DNA of 7,024 nt from Parvularcula sp. (GCA_003506635.1 DNZB01000170.1:578-7601); one strand, 5' to 3'; positions 1 to 6,856 are shown, counted from the stretch's first letter. Numbers and translations are program-made. The notes: generated by a model not told the origin, from the letters alone.

Positions 1-316
1 GCACGACCGGCGCGATGTTGAGCGCCTGGCCGGCGGCGGCGAGGCGTCCGAGCTCGGCGACATACTTGACGCCGTGATCGCGAAATATTTTCTGAACGCC
101 GCGCGTCGAATAGCGCGCGTCGTAAAGGAGCGCGCGCACGCCGCGCAAAACGTCGAGATCGACAGGGCGGTAATAACGCCGTCCGCCGGCGCGGCGCATT
201 GGCCGGATCTGGCCGAAGGAGTCTTCCCAGTGCCGCAGGACATGCTGGGGAACGTCAAGCTCCAGCGAGGCTTCGCTGATCGTCCGGAATGCGTCCTGGG
301 ATTTGGCGAGCGCCAT
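1..316 (-). CDS. MerR-family transcriptional regulator, N-terminal part (cut by window edge)
   Basis: The first 105 codons of a DNA-binding regulator are present; the rest lies beyond the left edge. I translated it directly. It starts at the ATG at 316-314, preceded by an AGGA-type ribosome binding site. Residues 11-31 (RTISEASLELDVPQHVLRHWE) form the MerR winged helix-turn-helix start, ending in the conserved LRxWE element. Residues 38-52 hold the wing with its conserved arginines and tyrosines (RRAGGRRYYRP), and residues 53-82 fit the helices that follow. The family binds promoters as dimers and usually remodels spacing between the -35 and -10 elements. The ligand-binding or dimerisation tail is not visible, so no effector can be named. 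It follows ihfA with a 13-nt gap and is probably co-transcribed. A MerR-like gene after ihfA is a common alphaproteobacterial arrangement. Confidence in the family is high; the regulon is unknown. Confidence 0.9.
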   Translation of the reverse strand, partial: MALAKSQDAFRTISEASLELDVPQHVLRHWEDSFGQIRPMRRAGGRRYYRPVDLDVLRGVRALLYDARYSTRGVQKIFRDHGVKYVAELGRLAAAGQALNIAPVV

Positions 317-329
317 CTTGTCCTGTCTG

Positions 330-650
330 CTACTCCGCCGCCGCGCTGCGATTCGTCAGCGCGGTGTTGATCTGGTCCTTCAGGACATGCGAGGCGCGAA
401 AGGTGACGACGCGCCGCGGCGTGATCGGCACTTCTTCTCCGGTTTTCGGGTTTCTTCCCATGCGGAGCTTTTTCCGCCGCACGGAGAAGGTGCCGAAGGA
501 GGAGATTTTCACCGTATCGCCCTGTTCGAGCGCATGAATGATTTCTTCCAGTATGCGTTCGACATATTCGCCGGATTCGTTCCGCGAAATTCCGAGCGCA
601 GTGAAAACGGCGTCGGTCAGGTCCGCCCGGGTCAGGGTTCCTTCTGTCAT
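330..650 (-). CDS. ihfA: Integration host factor subunit alpha
   Basis: This encodes a 106-residue DNA-bending protein of the HU/IHF family, which pairs with IhfB to bend DNA sharply in recombination, replication and promoter control. The N-terminal helices run from about residue 5 to 43. The beta-sheet core holds [14 protein letters not shown] at residues 47-60, and the arm that enters the DNA minor groove is at residues 63-80, including [12 protein letters not shown] with the proline that intercalates between bases. The alpha assignment rests on the [19 protein letters not shown] arm and on its place next to a MerR gene. I chose the ATG at 650 rather than the upstream start at 701 because a GGCGAGG ribosome binding site lies just before it and the length then matches the family, which is about 100 residues. 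It is 103 bp from fabH, so it may have its own promoter. Confidence 0.95.
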   Translation of the reverse strand: MTEGTLTRADLTDAVFTALGISRNESGEYVERILEEIIHALEQGDTVKISSFGTFSVRRKKLRMGRNPKTGEEVPITPRRVVTFRASHVLKDQINTALTNRSAAAE

Positions 651-681
651 CAGCGCCTCGCCTTGCTGCGGATCGCTTTCG

Positions 682-711
682 ACCTTAGGCCCCGGCGGCA
701 CGCCGGGTCAA
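682..711 (-). promoter_or_regulatory. Possible ihfA promoter with a dyad in its spacer
   Basis: On the minus strand TTGACC (711-706) is followed after 18 nt by TAAGGT (687-682), about 32 nt before the ihfA start codon. The -35 element is good (5 of 6 to consensus) but the -10 is poor (3 of 6). A perfect 7-bp inverted repeat, CCCGGCG at 691-697 and CGCCGGG at 701-707, occupies the spacer and could be an operator. No T-tract follows it, so a terminator is less likely. This is an inference from motif position only. Confidence 0.35.
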
Positions 712-753
712 TAACCGGTTGAATTTCCTGATTTGTTCGCGCCGCGACGACCT

Positions 754-1725
754 TCAGGCCCGGAACAGCGCCGCGCCCCAGGTAAGTCCGCCGCCCATGC
801 CTTCGAGCATGACGAGATCGCCTTTCTTGATGCGCCCGTCGGCAACGCCCTCGCAATAGGCGAGAGGGATCGAGGCGGCTGACGTGTTGCCATGCCGCGC
901 GATCGTAGAAATGACCTGATCGGGACGCAGATGAAGTTTCTTCACGACGCCCTGAATGATTCGCTCATTCGCCTGATGCGGCACGAACCAGTCGATCGCG
1001 CGCGGATCGACCTTCGCCTGCTCGGCGACCGCGACCATCGCGGCCGAGATTCGCTCAACAGCTTCGCGAAAGACCTTGTTGCCCTGCATGCGCACATGGC
1101 CGGTCGTCTGCGTCGAGGAAACGCCGCCGTCGACATAAAGGAGATCGACGAGCGTGCCGTCGCAGCGCAGGAACGACCCCATGACGCCGCGTCCGTTGGC
1201 CGTCTTTTCGTCCATCGCCTCGACGACGAAAGCGCCGGCGCCGTCGCCGAAGAGGACGCAAGTCGCGCGATCTTTCCAGTCGAGAATGCGGGAAAACGTC
1301 TCCGCGCCGATAACAAGCGCGCAGCGATGCTGGCCGGAGACCAGAAACTTTTCAGCTGTCGCGATGGCGTAAACGAATCCGGTGCAGACGGCCTGGATGT
1401 CGAAAGCGGTTCCCGCCGGCGCGCCGATTTTCGCCTGCACGATCGCAGCGGTCGCAGGGAAGGTGAGATCGGGCGTCGTCGTCGCGACAATGATGAGGTC
1501 GATGTCTGCGGCTGTACGGCCGGCGTCGGCGAGCGCTTTTCCGGCGGCGGCGGCTGCGAGGTCCGAGGTGCGCTCGCCGTCGGCGGCGATGTGGCGCTCG
1601 CGGATGCCGGTGCGCTCGCGGATCCACTCGTCATTGGTCTCAACGATCGCGGCAAGGTCATGATTGGTCATGACATCCGCCGGCAAATAAGACCCGCAAC
1701 CGGTGACGACAGCCTTGAGGGTCAT
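754..1725 (-). CDS. fabH: 3-oxoacyl-ACP synthase III (beta-ketoacyl-ACP synthase III)
   Basis: FabH condenses acetyl-CoA (or another short acyl-CoA) with malonyl-ACP to give the first 3-oxoacyl-ACP of fatty acid synthesis, in the cytoplasm. The 323-residue length matches the family. The full catalytic triad is visible: Cys114 in AVCTGF, His250 in PHQANERI and Asn280 in HGNTSAAS. Other signatures are [15 protein letters not shown] at residues 31-45, the FGDGAGA turn at 159-165 and a C-terminal [11 protein letters not shown]. The ATG at 1725 overlaps the plsX stop codon as ATGA, which suggests translational coupling, and an AAGG ribosome binding site lies inside the end of plsX. The plsX-fabH pair feeds phospholipid and fatty acid synthesis together. 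Substrate chain length cannot be read from the sequence. Confidence 0.97.
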   Translation of the reverse strand: MTLKAVVTGCGSYLPADVMTNHDLAAIVETNDEWIRERTGIRERHIAADGERTSDLAAAAAGKALADAGRTAADIDLIIVATTTPDLTFPATAAIVQAKIGAPAGTAFDIQAVCTGFVYAIATAEKFLVSGQHRCALVIGAETFSRILDWKDRATCVLFGDGAGAFVVEAMDEKTANGRGVMGSFLRCDGTLVDLLYVDGGVSSTQTTGHVRMQGNKVFREAVERISAAMVAVAEQAKVDPRAIDWFVPHQANERIIQGVVKKLHLRPDQVISTIARHGNTSAASIPLAYCEGVADGRIKKGDLVMLEGMGGGLTWGAALFRA

Positions 1726-2798
1726 TCTGCGGCCTTGATCGCGCCGGCCGGCGGCGTCATTTCTGCGCGCGCGCGCACCAGCGCCAGGGTTTCCGAAACT
1801 TCGCGGCGAAAGCCCTTGCCGACAAGCGTGGCCGCCATGGAAACCGCGCTTGCAACGCCTTTCGCGTCGGCGCCGCCGTGACTTTTGACGACGACGCCGT
1901 TGACGCCGAGAAAGACGCCGCCGTTGACGGACGACGGGTCGATCTTCTCCTTCAGCTTTTTCAAATCGCCGATCATCAAGAGAGAGCCGAGCTTTGCGAG
2001 CGGCGATGCTGTCAGCGCCTCCTTGATCCAGCCGCCTACGAGGCGCGCCGCGCCCTCGGCCGATTTCAGCGCGATATTGCCGGTGAATCCGTCAGTGACG
2101 ACGACGTCGGCTGAGCCTTTTGAAATATCATTGCCTTCGACAAAGCCGATAAAAGCCATGTCAGGATCGGCCTCGCGCAGCGTCCTTGCGGCGTTGCGGA
2201 TCAGATCGTGGCCTTTCAACTCCTCCGCGCCGACATTGAGAAGCCCGACGCTGGGTTTCGCCTTGCCCGTCAGCGCCCGGAAAAACGCCTCGCCCATGAT
2301 CGCGAAGGTCACAAGCTCTTTCTCGTTCGCCTCGACATTGGCGCCGACGTCCAGAACGACGACGCGCCCGCGCGGCGTCGGCCAGAGCGCCGTCACCGCC
2401 GGGCGATCGACGCCGTCGATCATGCCGAGCTGCATGCGCGACACCGCCATCAGCGCGCCGGTGTTTCCGCCGGAGACGACAGCGCGCACGCGGCCGTCTT
2501 TTTGCGCTTCGATCGCTTTCCACATCGAAGTGTCGCGCCCGCGGCGCAGCACATGCATCGGCTTGTCGGTCATGGCGACGCTCGCCGCGCAGTGTTCGAC
2601 GTCAGCCGAAGCAAGTACCGCGTGCTGCGCGATCAGCGGCCGCAACACGCTTTCGTCGCCGAAAAAGGTGATCGCCGCATTCGCGCCGGAAGAAAGCGCG
2701 CGCGCCGCGCCTTCAACAAGCGCGGCAGGCCCCTGGTCGGTTCCCATGGCGTCAACGCCGATCGAAATCGGACGCTTCTCCGGGGTCGTGGCGGTCAC
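1722..2798 (-). CDS. plsX: Phosphate acyltransferase PlsX
   Basis: PlsX transfers an acyl chain from acyl-ACP to phosphate, making the acyl-phosphate that PlsY uses to acylate glycerol-3-phosphate in phospholipid synthesis. It is a peripheral membrane enzyme. The 358-residue protein has the family N-terminus [14 protein letters not shown] (residues 11-24), the [10 protein letters not shown] element (109-118), [14 protein letters not shown] (149-162), [12 protein letters not shown] (185-196) and [14 protein letters not shown] (236-249), all typical of PlsX. The start is a GTG at 2798, supported by a GAGGGAG ribosome binding site nine bases upstream; the conserved region begins only ten residues in, so there is little room for a later start. 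The stop overlaps the fabH start by four bases. In many bacteria rpmF sits between the DUF177 gene and plsX; here the 53-bp gap cannot hold it. Confidence 0.97.
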   Translation of the reverse strand: MTATTPEKRPISIGVDAMGTDQGPAALVEGAARALSSGANAAITFFGDESVLRPLIAQHAVLASADVEHCAASVAMTDKPMHVLRRGRDTSMWKAIEAQKDGRVRAVVSGGNTGALMAVSRMQLGMIDGVDRPAVTALWPTPRGRVVVLDVGANVEANEKELVTFAIMGEAFFRALTGKAKPSVGLLNVGAEELKGHDLIRNAARTLREADPDMAFIGFVEGNDISKGSADVVVTDGFTGNIALKSAEGAARLVGGWIKEALTASPLAKLGSLLMIGDLKKLKEKIDPSSVNGGVFLGVNGVVVKSHGGADAKGVASAVSMAATLVGKGFRREVSETLALVRARAEMTPPAGAIKAAE

Positions 2799-2851
2799 GG
2801 CGATCGGCTCCCTCGCGCGCGGCGGGATCTGCTGAGGGCTTATGGGTTTGT

Positions 2852-3355
2852 TCAGGCGTCACCGTCAACAAGGCCCTTAAGCCCTGAAAAGGGCGAAGGG
2901 TTCACAGGATCGCGATAAGTCTCCGCAAGGCTCTTTGCGCCCTCTTTGCGCGGATAAGGGTCGAGCGAGATGGCGAGATGCTGAATCAGGATTTCGGCGA
3001 GGTCGAGCGTGTCGCCCTCCAGCGGCTCGCGCGAGGCTGCGTCGCTGTCATCCGCTTCCGGGCCGGGTTCGACAAAATCGCGTTCAAACCGGACGGCGTA
3101 ATGCTCGCGCACCGTTTCGGTCAGCGGTTCAAGGCTCGCGACGCAGACCCTGTTCACCCGCGCGTCAATTCGCAAGTCGAGATCGACGCCGCCGCTGAAC
3201 GGGCGCAGCGTGAAATCGGCCGAAAGGCTTTCGACGCCAGGCTCGCCAAGCCGTTCGGCGATCGCGCGCCGGGCGGCTTCGTCCGGCGACAGATGGAACC
3301 GGTTTTCGCCGCGGTGCAGCGCGGCGATTTCAATCTGGCTTTCTGCGTTGATCAT
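2852..3355 (-). CDS. DUF177 (YceD-type) family protein
   Basis: This is a 167-residue protein of the DUF177 family, whose E. coli member is YceD. Family members commonly lie near rpmF or plsX and have been linked to 23S rRNA or large-subunit biology, but the molecular role is not settled. The features seen are the LSPDEAARRAIAERLGEPG stretch (residues 22-40), the VNRVCVASLEPLTETV core with its single cysteine (Cys71), an acidic stretch rich in Asp and Glu at about residues 94-116, the LDLAEILIQHLAISLDPYPR segment (117-136) and the C-terminal PSPFSGLKGL. I chose the ATG at 3355 over the GTG at 3382 because the extra nine residues look unlike the family. It then overlaps the upstream chaperone gene by 26 nt, implying one transcript. 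plsX follows after 53 bp. Confidence 0.85.
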   Translation of the reverse strand: MINAESQIEIAALHRGENRFHLSPDEAARRAIAERLGEPGVESLSADFTLRPFSGGVDLDLRIDARVNRVCVASLEPLTETVREHYAVRFERDFVEPGPEADDSDAASREPLEGDTLDLAEILIQHLAISLDPYPRKEGAKSLAETYRDPVNPSPFSGLKGLVDGDA

Positions 3356-3902
3356 CGCCGTTCTTTGCGGTGACCGCTTCACTGAGCGGCATCAAGTCCT
3401 TGATCGCGTCAACGAGCCCGTCGGCCTGTGCGGATGCAAGACGAAGATCGGCCTTCAAAACGTATTCCGCAAGCAGGCGCGCGCGGCCCGCATCGCCGCT
3501 TTCGATGACATTGCGGGCGAGTGCGGCGGCGAGCGCATCCGGCCCTTCGCCCATCGCCCGCTCATATGCGGCGGCGCGTCCGTAAAAGGCCTCGGCAAGG
3601 CCCCTTATCTTGCGGCCGATCGACAGGTCGCCGACGCCGATCTCGCGGAGCGCGCCATCGAGCCGCCGGAAGAAAATTTCCTGCAGGGCGATCGACAGCC
3701 GGTCGCTCGCCGGGGCATCGCGCCTGAGGCGGCGCAAGGCCAGAAAAATATGGAGCCCCAGAACCTCAAACCGGCCCTCAATCGTGTCCGGCGCGCCGGC
3801 GGCGGCGTAAAGCGCAGGGGACCGCGCCGCCGCGTTCAAAGCCTCAAAGAGGGTTTCCGCTTGGCTTTGGGTCTGATCTTTTCTAAACCAGCGCCAGGTC
3901 AT
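3330..3902 (-). CDS. Ubiquinol-cytochrome c chaperone family protein (CBP3/UQCC1-like)
   Basis: The 190-residue protein belongs to the family of mitochondrial CBP3/UQCC1, which helps make and assemble cytochrome b of the bc1 complex (complex III). The bacterial role is inferred from that homology. The diagnostic core is ALYAAAGAPDTIEGRFEVLGLHIFLALRRLR, spread over residues 30-60: the APDTIEGRFE element and the helix after it are the family signature. More signature follows at LQEIFFRRLDGALREIGVGDLSIGRKIRGLAEAFYGRAAAYE (roughly 73-114). No signal peptide or membrane segment is visible, as expected for a soluble or peripheral factor. The start ATG at 3902 is preceded by a GATGGGA element. The gene opens the minus-strand run and lies 63 bp from the divergent bamE. 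The charged C-terminus after residue 178 is not conserved as far as I can judge. Confidence 0.88.
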   Translation of the reverse strand: MTWRWFRKDQTQSQAETLFEALNAAARSPALYAAAGAPDTIEGRFEVLGLHIFLALRRLRRDAPASDRLSIALQEIFFRRLDGALREIGVGDLSIGRKIRGLAEAFYGRAAAYERAMGEGPDALAAALARNVIESGDAGRARLLAEYVLKADLRLASAQADGLVDAIKDLMPLSEAVTAKNGDDQRRKPD

Positions 3903-3965
3903 GGGCGCGTCCCATCGCCCTGTGGAGCCGGTTCGTCAATGCCGGCGGCAGATCAAGGTTGTCGC

Positions 3966-4430
3966 ATGAAGTTCGGTCGCGTTCTGGCCTCGCTCGCTGT
4001 TCTCGCAAGCCTTCAAGGGTGCATCTCCTACCGCAGCGCGCACGGCTATGTGCTTGAACGCGGCGAAACGGAGTTGACGGCCAAGACCGGCGTCGACACC
4101 AAGGAAAGCGTCCTCGCCAAATATGGCGAGCCGTCGATGATCGGGACGTTCGACCGTAACCGCTGGTATTATCTTTACAGCCTCGACGCCGCCCGGGCGT
4201 TCTTCAAGCCCAAGGTCACGGCGCGCACGGTCATCGAGTTCCAGTTCGACGAGGCCGGCAAGGTCGCGGCCGTGAACGAGATCGGACTTGCCGACAGCGT
4301 CGATGTCAAAATGGCGTCCCGCCAAACGCCGACGCGCGGCAAGGAACTTGGCTTCTGGGAACAGCTCCTCGGCAATGTCGGCCAGCTTCCGGCCGGCGGC
4401 CTCGGCCAGCAGCAGGGCCCGCCGAATTAA
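3966..4430 (+). CDS. bamE: Outer membrane protein assembly factor BamE (SmpA/OmlA family lipoprotein)
   Basis: BamE is a small lipoprotein of the BAM complex, which folds and inserts beta-barrel proteins into the outer membrane. The 154-residue product opens with a lipoprotein signal peptide (KFGR, then a hydrophobic stretch) ending in the lipobox LQGC, so Cys19 is the predicted lipidated residue; +2 is Ile, compatible with outer-membrane sorting. The SmpA/OmlA domain covers about residues 27-112: HGYVLERGE, the GVDTKESVLAKYGEPS helix-turn typical of the family (42-57), then FDRNRWYYLYSL and a VIEFQFDEAGKVAAV strand pair. The C-terminal tail (residues 118-154) is rich in Gly and Gln and is probably flexible. 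The ATG at 3966 is preceded by AAGG seven bases away and gives a proper signal peptide; an in-frame ATG at 3939 would put polar residues ahead of it. Its stop shares TTAA with the opposing gene. Confidence 0.92.
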   Translation: MKFGRVLASLAVLASLQGCISYRSAHGYVLERGETELTAKTGVDTKESVLAKYGEPSMIGTFDRNRWYYLYSLDAARAFFKPKVTARTVIEFQFDEAGKVAAVNEIGLADSVDVKMASRQTPTRGKELGFWEQLLGNVGQLPAGGLGQQQGPPN

Positions 4431-4435
4431 CGGCG
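4420..4435. other. Shared TTAA stop codons within a short inverted repeat
   Basis: The bases TTAA at 4427-4430 provide both stop codons of the convergent genes: TAA at 4428-4430 on the plus strand for bamE and TAA at 4429-4427 on the minus strand for the DUF2842 gene. They sit in the AATTAA loop of a 5-bp inverted repeat, CGCCG at 4420-4424 and CGGCG at 4431-4435. No T-rich tract follows on either strand, so termination by this hairpin is doubtful, and no other terminator is apparent between the two genes. Confidence 0.75.
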
Positions 4436-4636
4436 CCGCTTCGGCTCGGCGTTCATCCATTTGATGAGCGGGATCGCCGGCGCCGACCACGCGATGCCGG
4501 CGACCGCAAAATAAAGAAGCTGCGCCAGCCAGTGCTTCGGGATCGCGTCGGCGAGCGCGATCGCGCCGAGCACATAGGCGAAAAGACCGCCGAGCATCGC
4601 GCCCGAGCCGATCAGCTTCTTGATGCGAGGGCTCAT
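4427..4636 (-). CDS. DUF2842 family small membrane protein
   Basis: This 69-residue protein matches the alphaproteobacterial DUF2842 family, which has no established function. It has two predicted transmembrane helices, about residues 11-32 and 37-58, joined by a short loop (AIPKHW), with basic ends (PRIKK at the start, KRRR at the end). By the positive-inside rule both ends should be cytoplasmic. The characteristic part is the second helix and its end: LAQLLYFAVAGIAWSAPAIPLIKWM (split around residues 38-61), with a Pro-x-x-Pro pair near the membrane face. The ATG at 4636 has an AAAGG-type ribosome binding site. It lies head to head with heme A synthase (64 bp apart) and tail to tail with bamE. 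A role around cytochrome oxidase assembly could be guessed from the neighbour, but nothing in the protein shows it. Confidence 0.82.
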   Translation of the reverse strand: MSPRIKKLIGSGAMLGGLFAYVLGAIALADAIPKHWLAQLLYFAVAGIAWSAPAIPLIKWMNAEPKRRR

Positions 4637-4683
4637 CTTCGCCTTTCCGCGACGGCGCGCCGCAGGCGCCTTGCGCGATCCGA

Positions 4684-4689
4684 TATACT
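4684..4689 (+). promoter_or_regulatory. Possible -10 element for heme A synthase
   Basis: TATACT at 4684-4689 is an excellent -10 hexamer (5 of 6 to TATAAT) in the 64-bp divergent region between the DUF2842 gene and heme A synthase. The sequence 17 nt upstream is not a recognisable -35. Transcription starting about 7 nt downstream would leave a leader of only about five bases before the ATG at 4701, almost leaderless. The AAAGAAG at 4690-4696 would then be at or before the start site rather than a working ribosome binding site. Confidence 0.3.
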
Positions 4690-4700
4690 AAAGAAGCGCG

Positions 4701-5873
4701 ATGACCGCCGTCCCCGTCAAGAACGATCGCGCCGTCGCGCTGTGGCTGTTCGCCATTTGCGCGCTCCTCGCGCTGATGATCGTCGTCGGCGGCGCGACGC
4801 GGTTGACCGATTCCGGACTCTCGATCGTCGAATGGCGCCCGGTCACGGGCGCGGCTCCGCCGCTGTCTGAGGCTGACTGGCGCGCCGAGTTTGAGAAATA
4901 CAAGACGATCCCCGAATACGCCCAAGTCAATCTCGGCATGTCGCTCGCCGACTTCAAGGAGATTTACTGGTGGGAATGGGGGCACCGTTTTCTCGGCCGG
5001 CTGATCGGCCTCGCGTTTCTTCTGCCGCTGATCTATTTCGCGATGACGCGGCGGATCGATCGCGCGCTGGGGCTTCGGCTCCTTGGTCTTTTCATCCTTG
5101 GCGGCCTGCAGGGCGCGCTCGGCTGGTGGATGGTGTCGAGCGGTCTTTCAGAGCGCATCGACGTCAGCCAATACCGGCTCGCTGCGCATCTCGGACTTGC
5201 GCTCGTTCTCTTCGCGGCGATGATCTGGATCGCGCTTGACCTTGTTTCGCCGCGCGCGAGGGGCGCGCGCCATCGCCTTGCGCCTTATGCGATCGCACTG
5301 ATGATCGGCGTTTACGCGCAGATGATTCTTGGCGCGTTCGTTGCGGGCCTGCGCGCCGGCCGCGTCTACAACACCTGGCCCTTGATGGAGGGGCGCTTTG
5401 TTCCCGAGGCTTATTTCATCGGCGCGCCGGGCGTTTCCGATCTCTTCGAAAGCATGGCCGCCGTGCAGTTCAACCACCGCCTCGGCGCTTATGCGCTCTT
5501 CGCCGCGGCGCTCGCGATGATGATCGCGGCGCGCAAGACCGCGCTTGGCCCGCGCGCGCGGATGGTGTTCGCGTGCGTCGCTTTACAGGCGCTGCTGGGC
5601 GTCTGGACGGTGGTCGCCGCAACGCCGCTGGCGCTCGGGCTTGCGCATCAGGCGACGGCGCTGATCGTCTTCGGCGCGAGCCTTTACCTCGTTCACGGCT
5701 CGATGAGTTCGATTGAAATGACGGCGTCTTCGGGCGCGGCGCCCGCGGGCGCACGGGGGTCGATGGCGGCGCCGACAGGGAGCGAGAGCGCGCCCATGAC
5801 GCCGTTCCACGGGACGAGCCGGACCGGCGCGCCGCCGCCCGACGTGACGACAGCGAGCGCGCCGTCGCGATAA
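4701..5873 (+). CDS. ctaA: Heme A synthase, COX15/CtaA family, with an atypical C-terminal extension
   Basis: Heme A synthase oxidises the C8 methyl of heme O to a formyl group, giving heme A for aa3-type cytochrome c oxidase. It is an integral membrane protein, here with about eight transmembrane helices. The four conserved histidines that bind the two hemes are all visible: His95 in WWEWGHRFLGR, His163 in AAHLGLAL, His259 in FNHRLGAY and His316 in GLAHQATA. Other signatures are GGATRLTDSGLSIVEWRPVTG (29-50), GLQGALGWWMVSSGL (134-149) and YNTWPLM (223-229). No cysteine pair is present in the first outer loop, unlike B. subtilis CtaA. The last helix ends near residue 332, where the family normally stops within a few residues, yet the frame continues to residue 390. 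This tail is rich in Ser, Ala, Pro and Gly and lies antisense to the phytase-like gene, so it may be stop-codon loss or a frameshift. The ATG follows AAAGAAG. Confidence 0.93.
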   Translation: MTAVPVKNDRAVALWLFAICALLALMIVVGGATRLTDSGLSIVEWRPVTGAAPPLSEADWRAEFEKYKTIPEYAQVNLGMSLADFKEIYWWEWGHRFLGRLIGLAFLLPLIYFAMTRRIDRALGLRLLGLFILGGLQGALGWWMVSSGLSERIDVSQYRLAAHLGLALVLFAAMIWIALDLVSPRARGARHRLAPYAIALMIGVYAQMILGAFVAGLRAGRVYNTWPLMEGRFVPEAYFIGAPGVSDLFESMAAVQFNHRLGAYALFAAALAMMIAARKTALGPRARMVFACVALQALLGVWTVVAATPLALGLAHQATALIVFGASLYLVHGSMSSIEMTASSGAAPAGARGSMAAPTGSESAPMTPFHGTSRTGAPPPDVTTASAPSR

Positions 5874-6775
5874 ACGCCGCCGTAATTGGCTGATCCGGCG
5901 ACAATGCGGCTCGCGCTTTCGACGGCGGCGAGATCGAAGGTCGCCTTGACGCGGATCGAGCCGAGCGCATGCCCGTCCTTCGCGTCGAAGAGGCTGACGG
6001 CGCCCGACGCCCCGTCGAGCAGCGCGACCTGCCCTTGCGCCTCGCCGCCCTCGCTGCGCGAAACCGCAAGACTGGACGCCGACGGCGCGAGATCTTGCGG
6101 CAAGGCGATGCCGAGGACCGCCCCGCTCGCCGGATCGACGCGGCGGATCGCGCCGTCGCCGCTTACGGTCACGATTTCATCCGTAAGCGGATCGACATCG
6201 CAGCCGATCGCGGCTTCAATGTCGGCGATCGCGCGAGGGCCGCCAAGTTCGGCGCCGCGCGCGACAATCGCCAAAGACCGCGCCGAAAGCTTTCCGCCGG
6301 CGGCCTCATAGATCGCAGGCGCCGCTCCGCCGCCGGCGCAGATGACTTTCGCCGGCGATCCGGCGTTCGCCAAAGCGACCGGATCAAAGCCGCGCCCATC
6401 CTTATGGATCGTATAAAGACGATAAGCCTCATCGCTTGCGGTCAGAATATAGCCTTTCGCGCCCGCGCCTTCGCCGGCGTAAAAGACCTCGATCTCGCCC
6501 GCGCCGCCTGGAATTTCGAACGCCGCCGCGCCGGTCTCGATGGCGTAGGCCGTCACCTTCTCCGCCGTCGCCGCGATCAGGAGGCTTTCGAACGCGACCG
6601 ACGGATGCGACCAGAACGCGACATCGGCGACGCCGGCGCCGGGCGCGCCGTAAGAATCCGCCGCGGCGACCTCCGCCGCCGCCGCCGGCGCCTCAGGAAC
6701 GGCGATCGGTTCTTCCGGCTTGCGCTCACAAGCGGTGATGAGGGCGGCAAGGGCGAGGGGGACGGCAAGGCGCAT
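5693..6775 (-). CDS. Phytase-like beta-propeller lipoprotein, probably degenerate
   Basis: This 360-residue protein has a lipoprotein signal peptide with a lipobox ending LITAC, so Cys16 is the predicted lipidated residue (+2 is Glu), then an Ala/Pro/Glu-rich linker to about residue 45. The rest reads as repeated short strands and turns, as in a beta-propeller. Several segments resemble beta-propeller (3-)phytases: VADVAFWSHPSVAFESLLIA (49-68), like the DDPAIWVHP opening; LTASDEAYRLYTIHKDG (111-127); IGCDVDPLTDEIVTVSGDGAIRRVD (190-214), like the GCVxDDE blade; and QGQVALLDGASGAVSLFDAKDG (247-268). The acidic pair in the first motif and the Asp-rich segment expected near residue 280 are missing, so hydrolysis of phytate is doubtful. 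The ATG at 6775 is preceded by GGGAG. Its 3' end overlaps the opposing heme A synthase frame by 181 nt. The homology is judged by eye. Confidence 0.6.
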   Translation of the reverse strand: MRLAVPLALAALITACERKPEEPIAVPEAPAAAAEVAAADSYGAPGAGVADVAFWSHPSVAFESLLIAATAEKVTAYAIETGAAAFEIPGGAGEIEVFYAGEGAGAKGYILTASDEAYRLYTIHKDGRGFDPVALANAGSPAKVICAGGGAAPAIYEAAGGKLSARSLAIVARGAELGGPRAIADIEAAIGCDVDPLTDEIVTVSGDGAIRRVDPASGAVLGIALPQDLAPSASSLAVSRSEGGEAQGQVALLDGASGAVSLFDAKDGHALGSIRVKATFDLAAVESASRIVAGSANYGGVYRDGALAVVTSGGGAPVRLVPWNGVMGALSLPVGAAIDPRAPAGAAPEDAVISIELIEP

Positions 6776-6797
6776 GGGGACTCCCGGATCTTGCGGG

Positions 6798-6856
6798 CAG
6801 ATAGCAGAAAACGCCGGCGGCCATCAGGCGTATCTGACGGACAGGTATCCAGATAC
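6798..6856. repeat. Three CAGATA motifs, two of them forming an inverted pair
   Basis: CAGATA occurs at 6798-6803 and 6850-6855 on the plus strand and as TATCTG at 6831-6836. The last two extend to a perfect 7-bp inverted pair, GTATCTG (6830-6836) and CAGATAC (6850-6856). They lie upstream of the phytase-like gene and could be regulator half-sites. The copy at 6803-6798 read on the minus strand (TATCTG) could also be a weak -10 for that gene. No regulator is recognised. Confidence 0.45.

Noticed and set aside
691..707. The CCCGGCG/CGCCGGG hairpin as a fabH terminator
   Set aside because: No T-tract follows on the minus strand; its place between promoter-like hexamers fits an operator better.
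892..1881. A 329-codon open frame on the plus strand opposite fabH and the end of plsX
   Set aside because: It is rich in Arg, Asp and Ala with no recognisable domain, and it lies antisense to genes with intact catalytic motifs; it is a product of high GC content.
1885..2835. A 316-codon plus-strand frame opposite plsX
   Set aside because: It is Ser, Ala, Thr and Pro-rich shadow sequence without domains, opposite a clear PlsX.
2799..2851. A missed rpmF (ribosomal protein L32) gene between the DUF177 gene and plsX
   Set aside because: The 53-bp gap is far too short for it; I understand that rpmF often lies elsewhere in Alphaproteobacteria, so its absence is not notable.
3911..3939. TTGACG (3939-3934) with GATGGG 17 nt downstream as a promoter for the bc1 chaperone gene
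   Set aside because: The -35 is good, but the -10 is very poor and coincides with the likely ribosome binding site; transcription would start at about the start codon.
3936..4985. A 349-codon minus-strand frame spanning bamE, the DUF2842 gene and the start of heme A synthase
   Set aside because: It is dominated by Arg, Ala, Gly and Asp and runs through three well-supported genes; no family resemblance.
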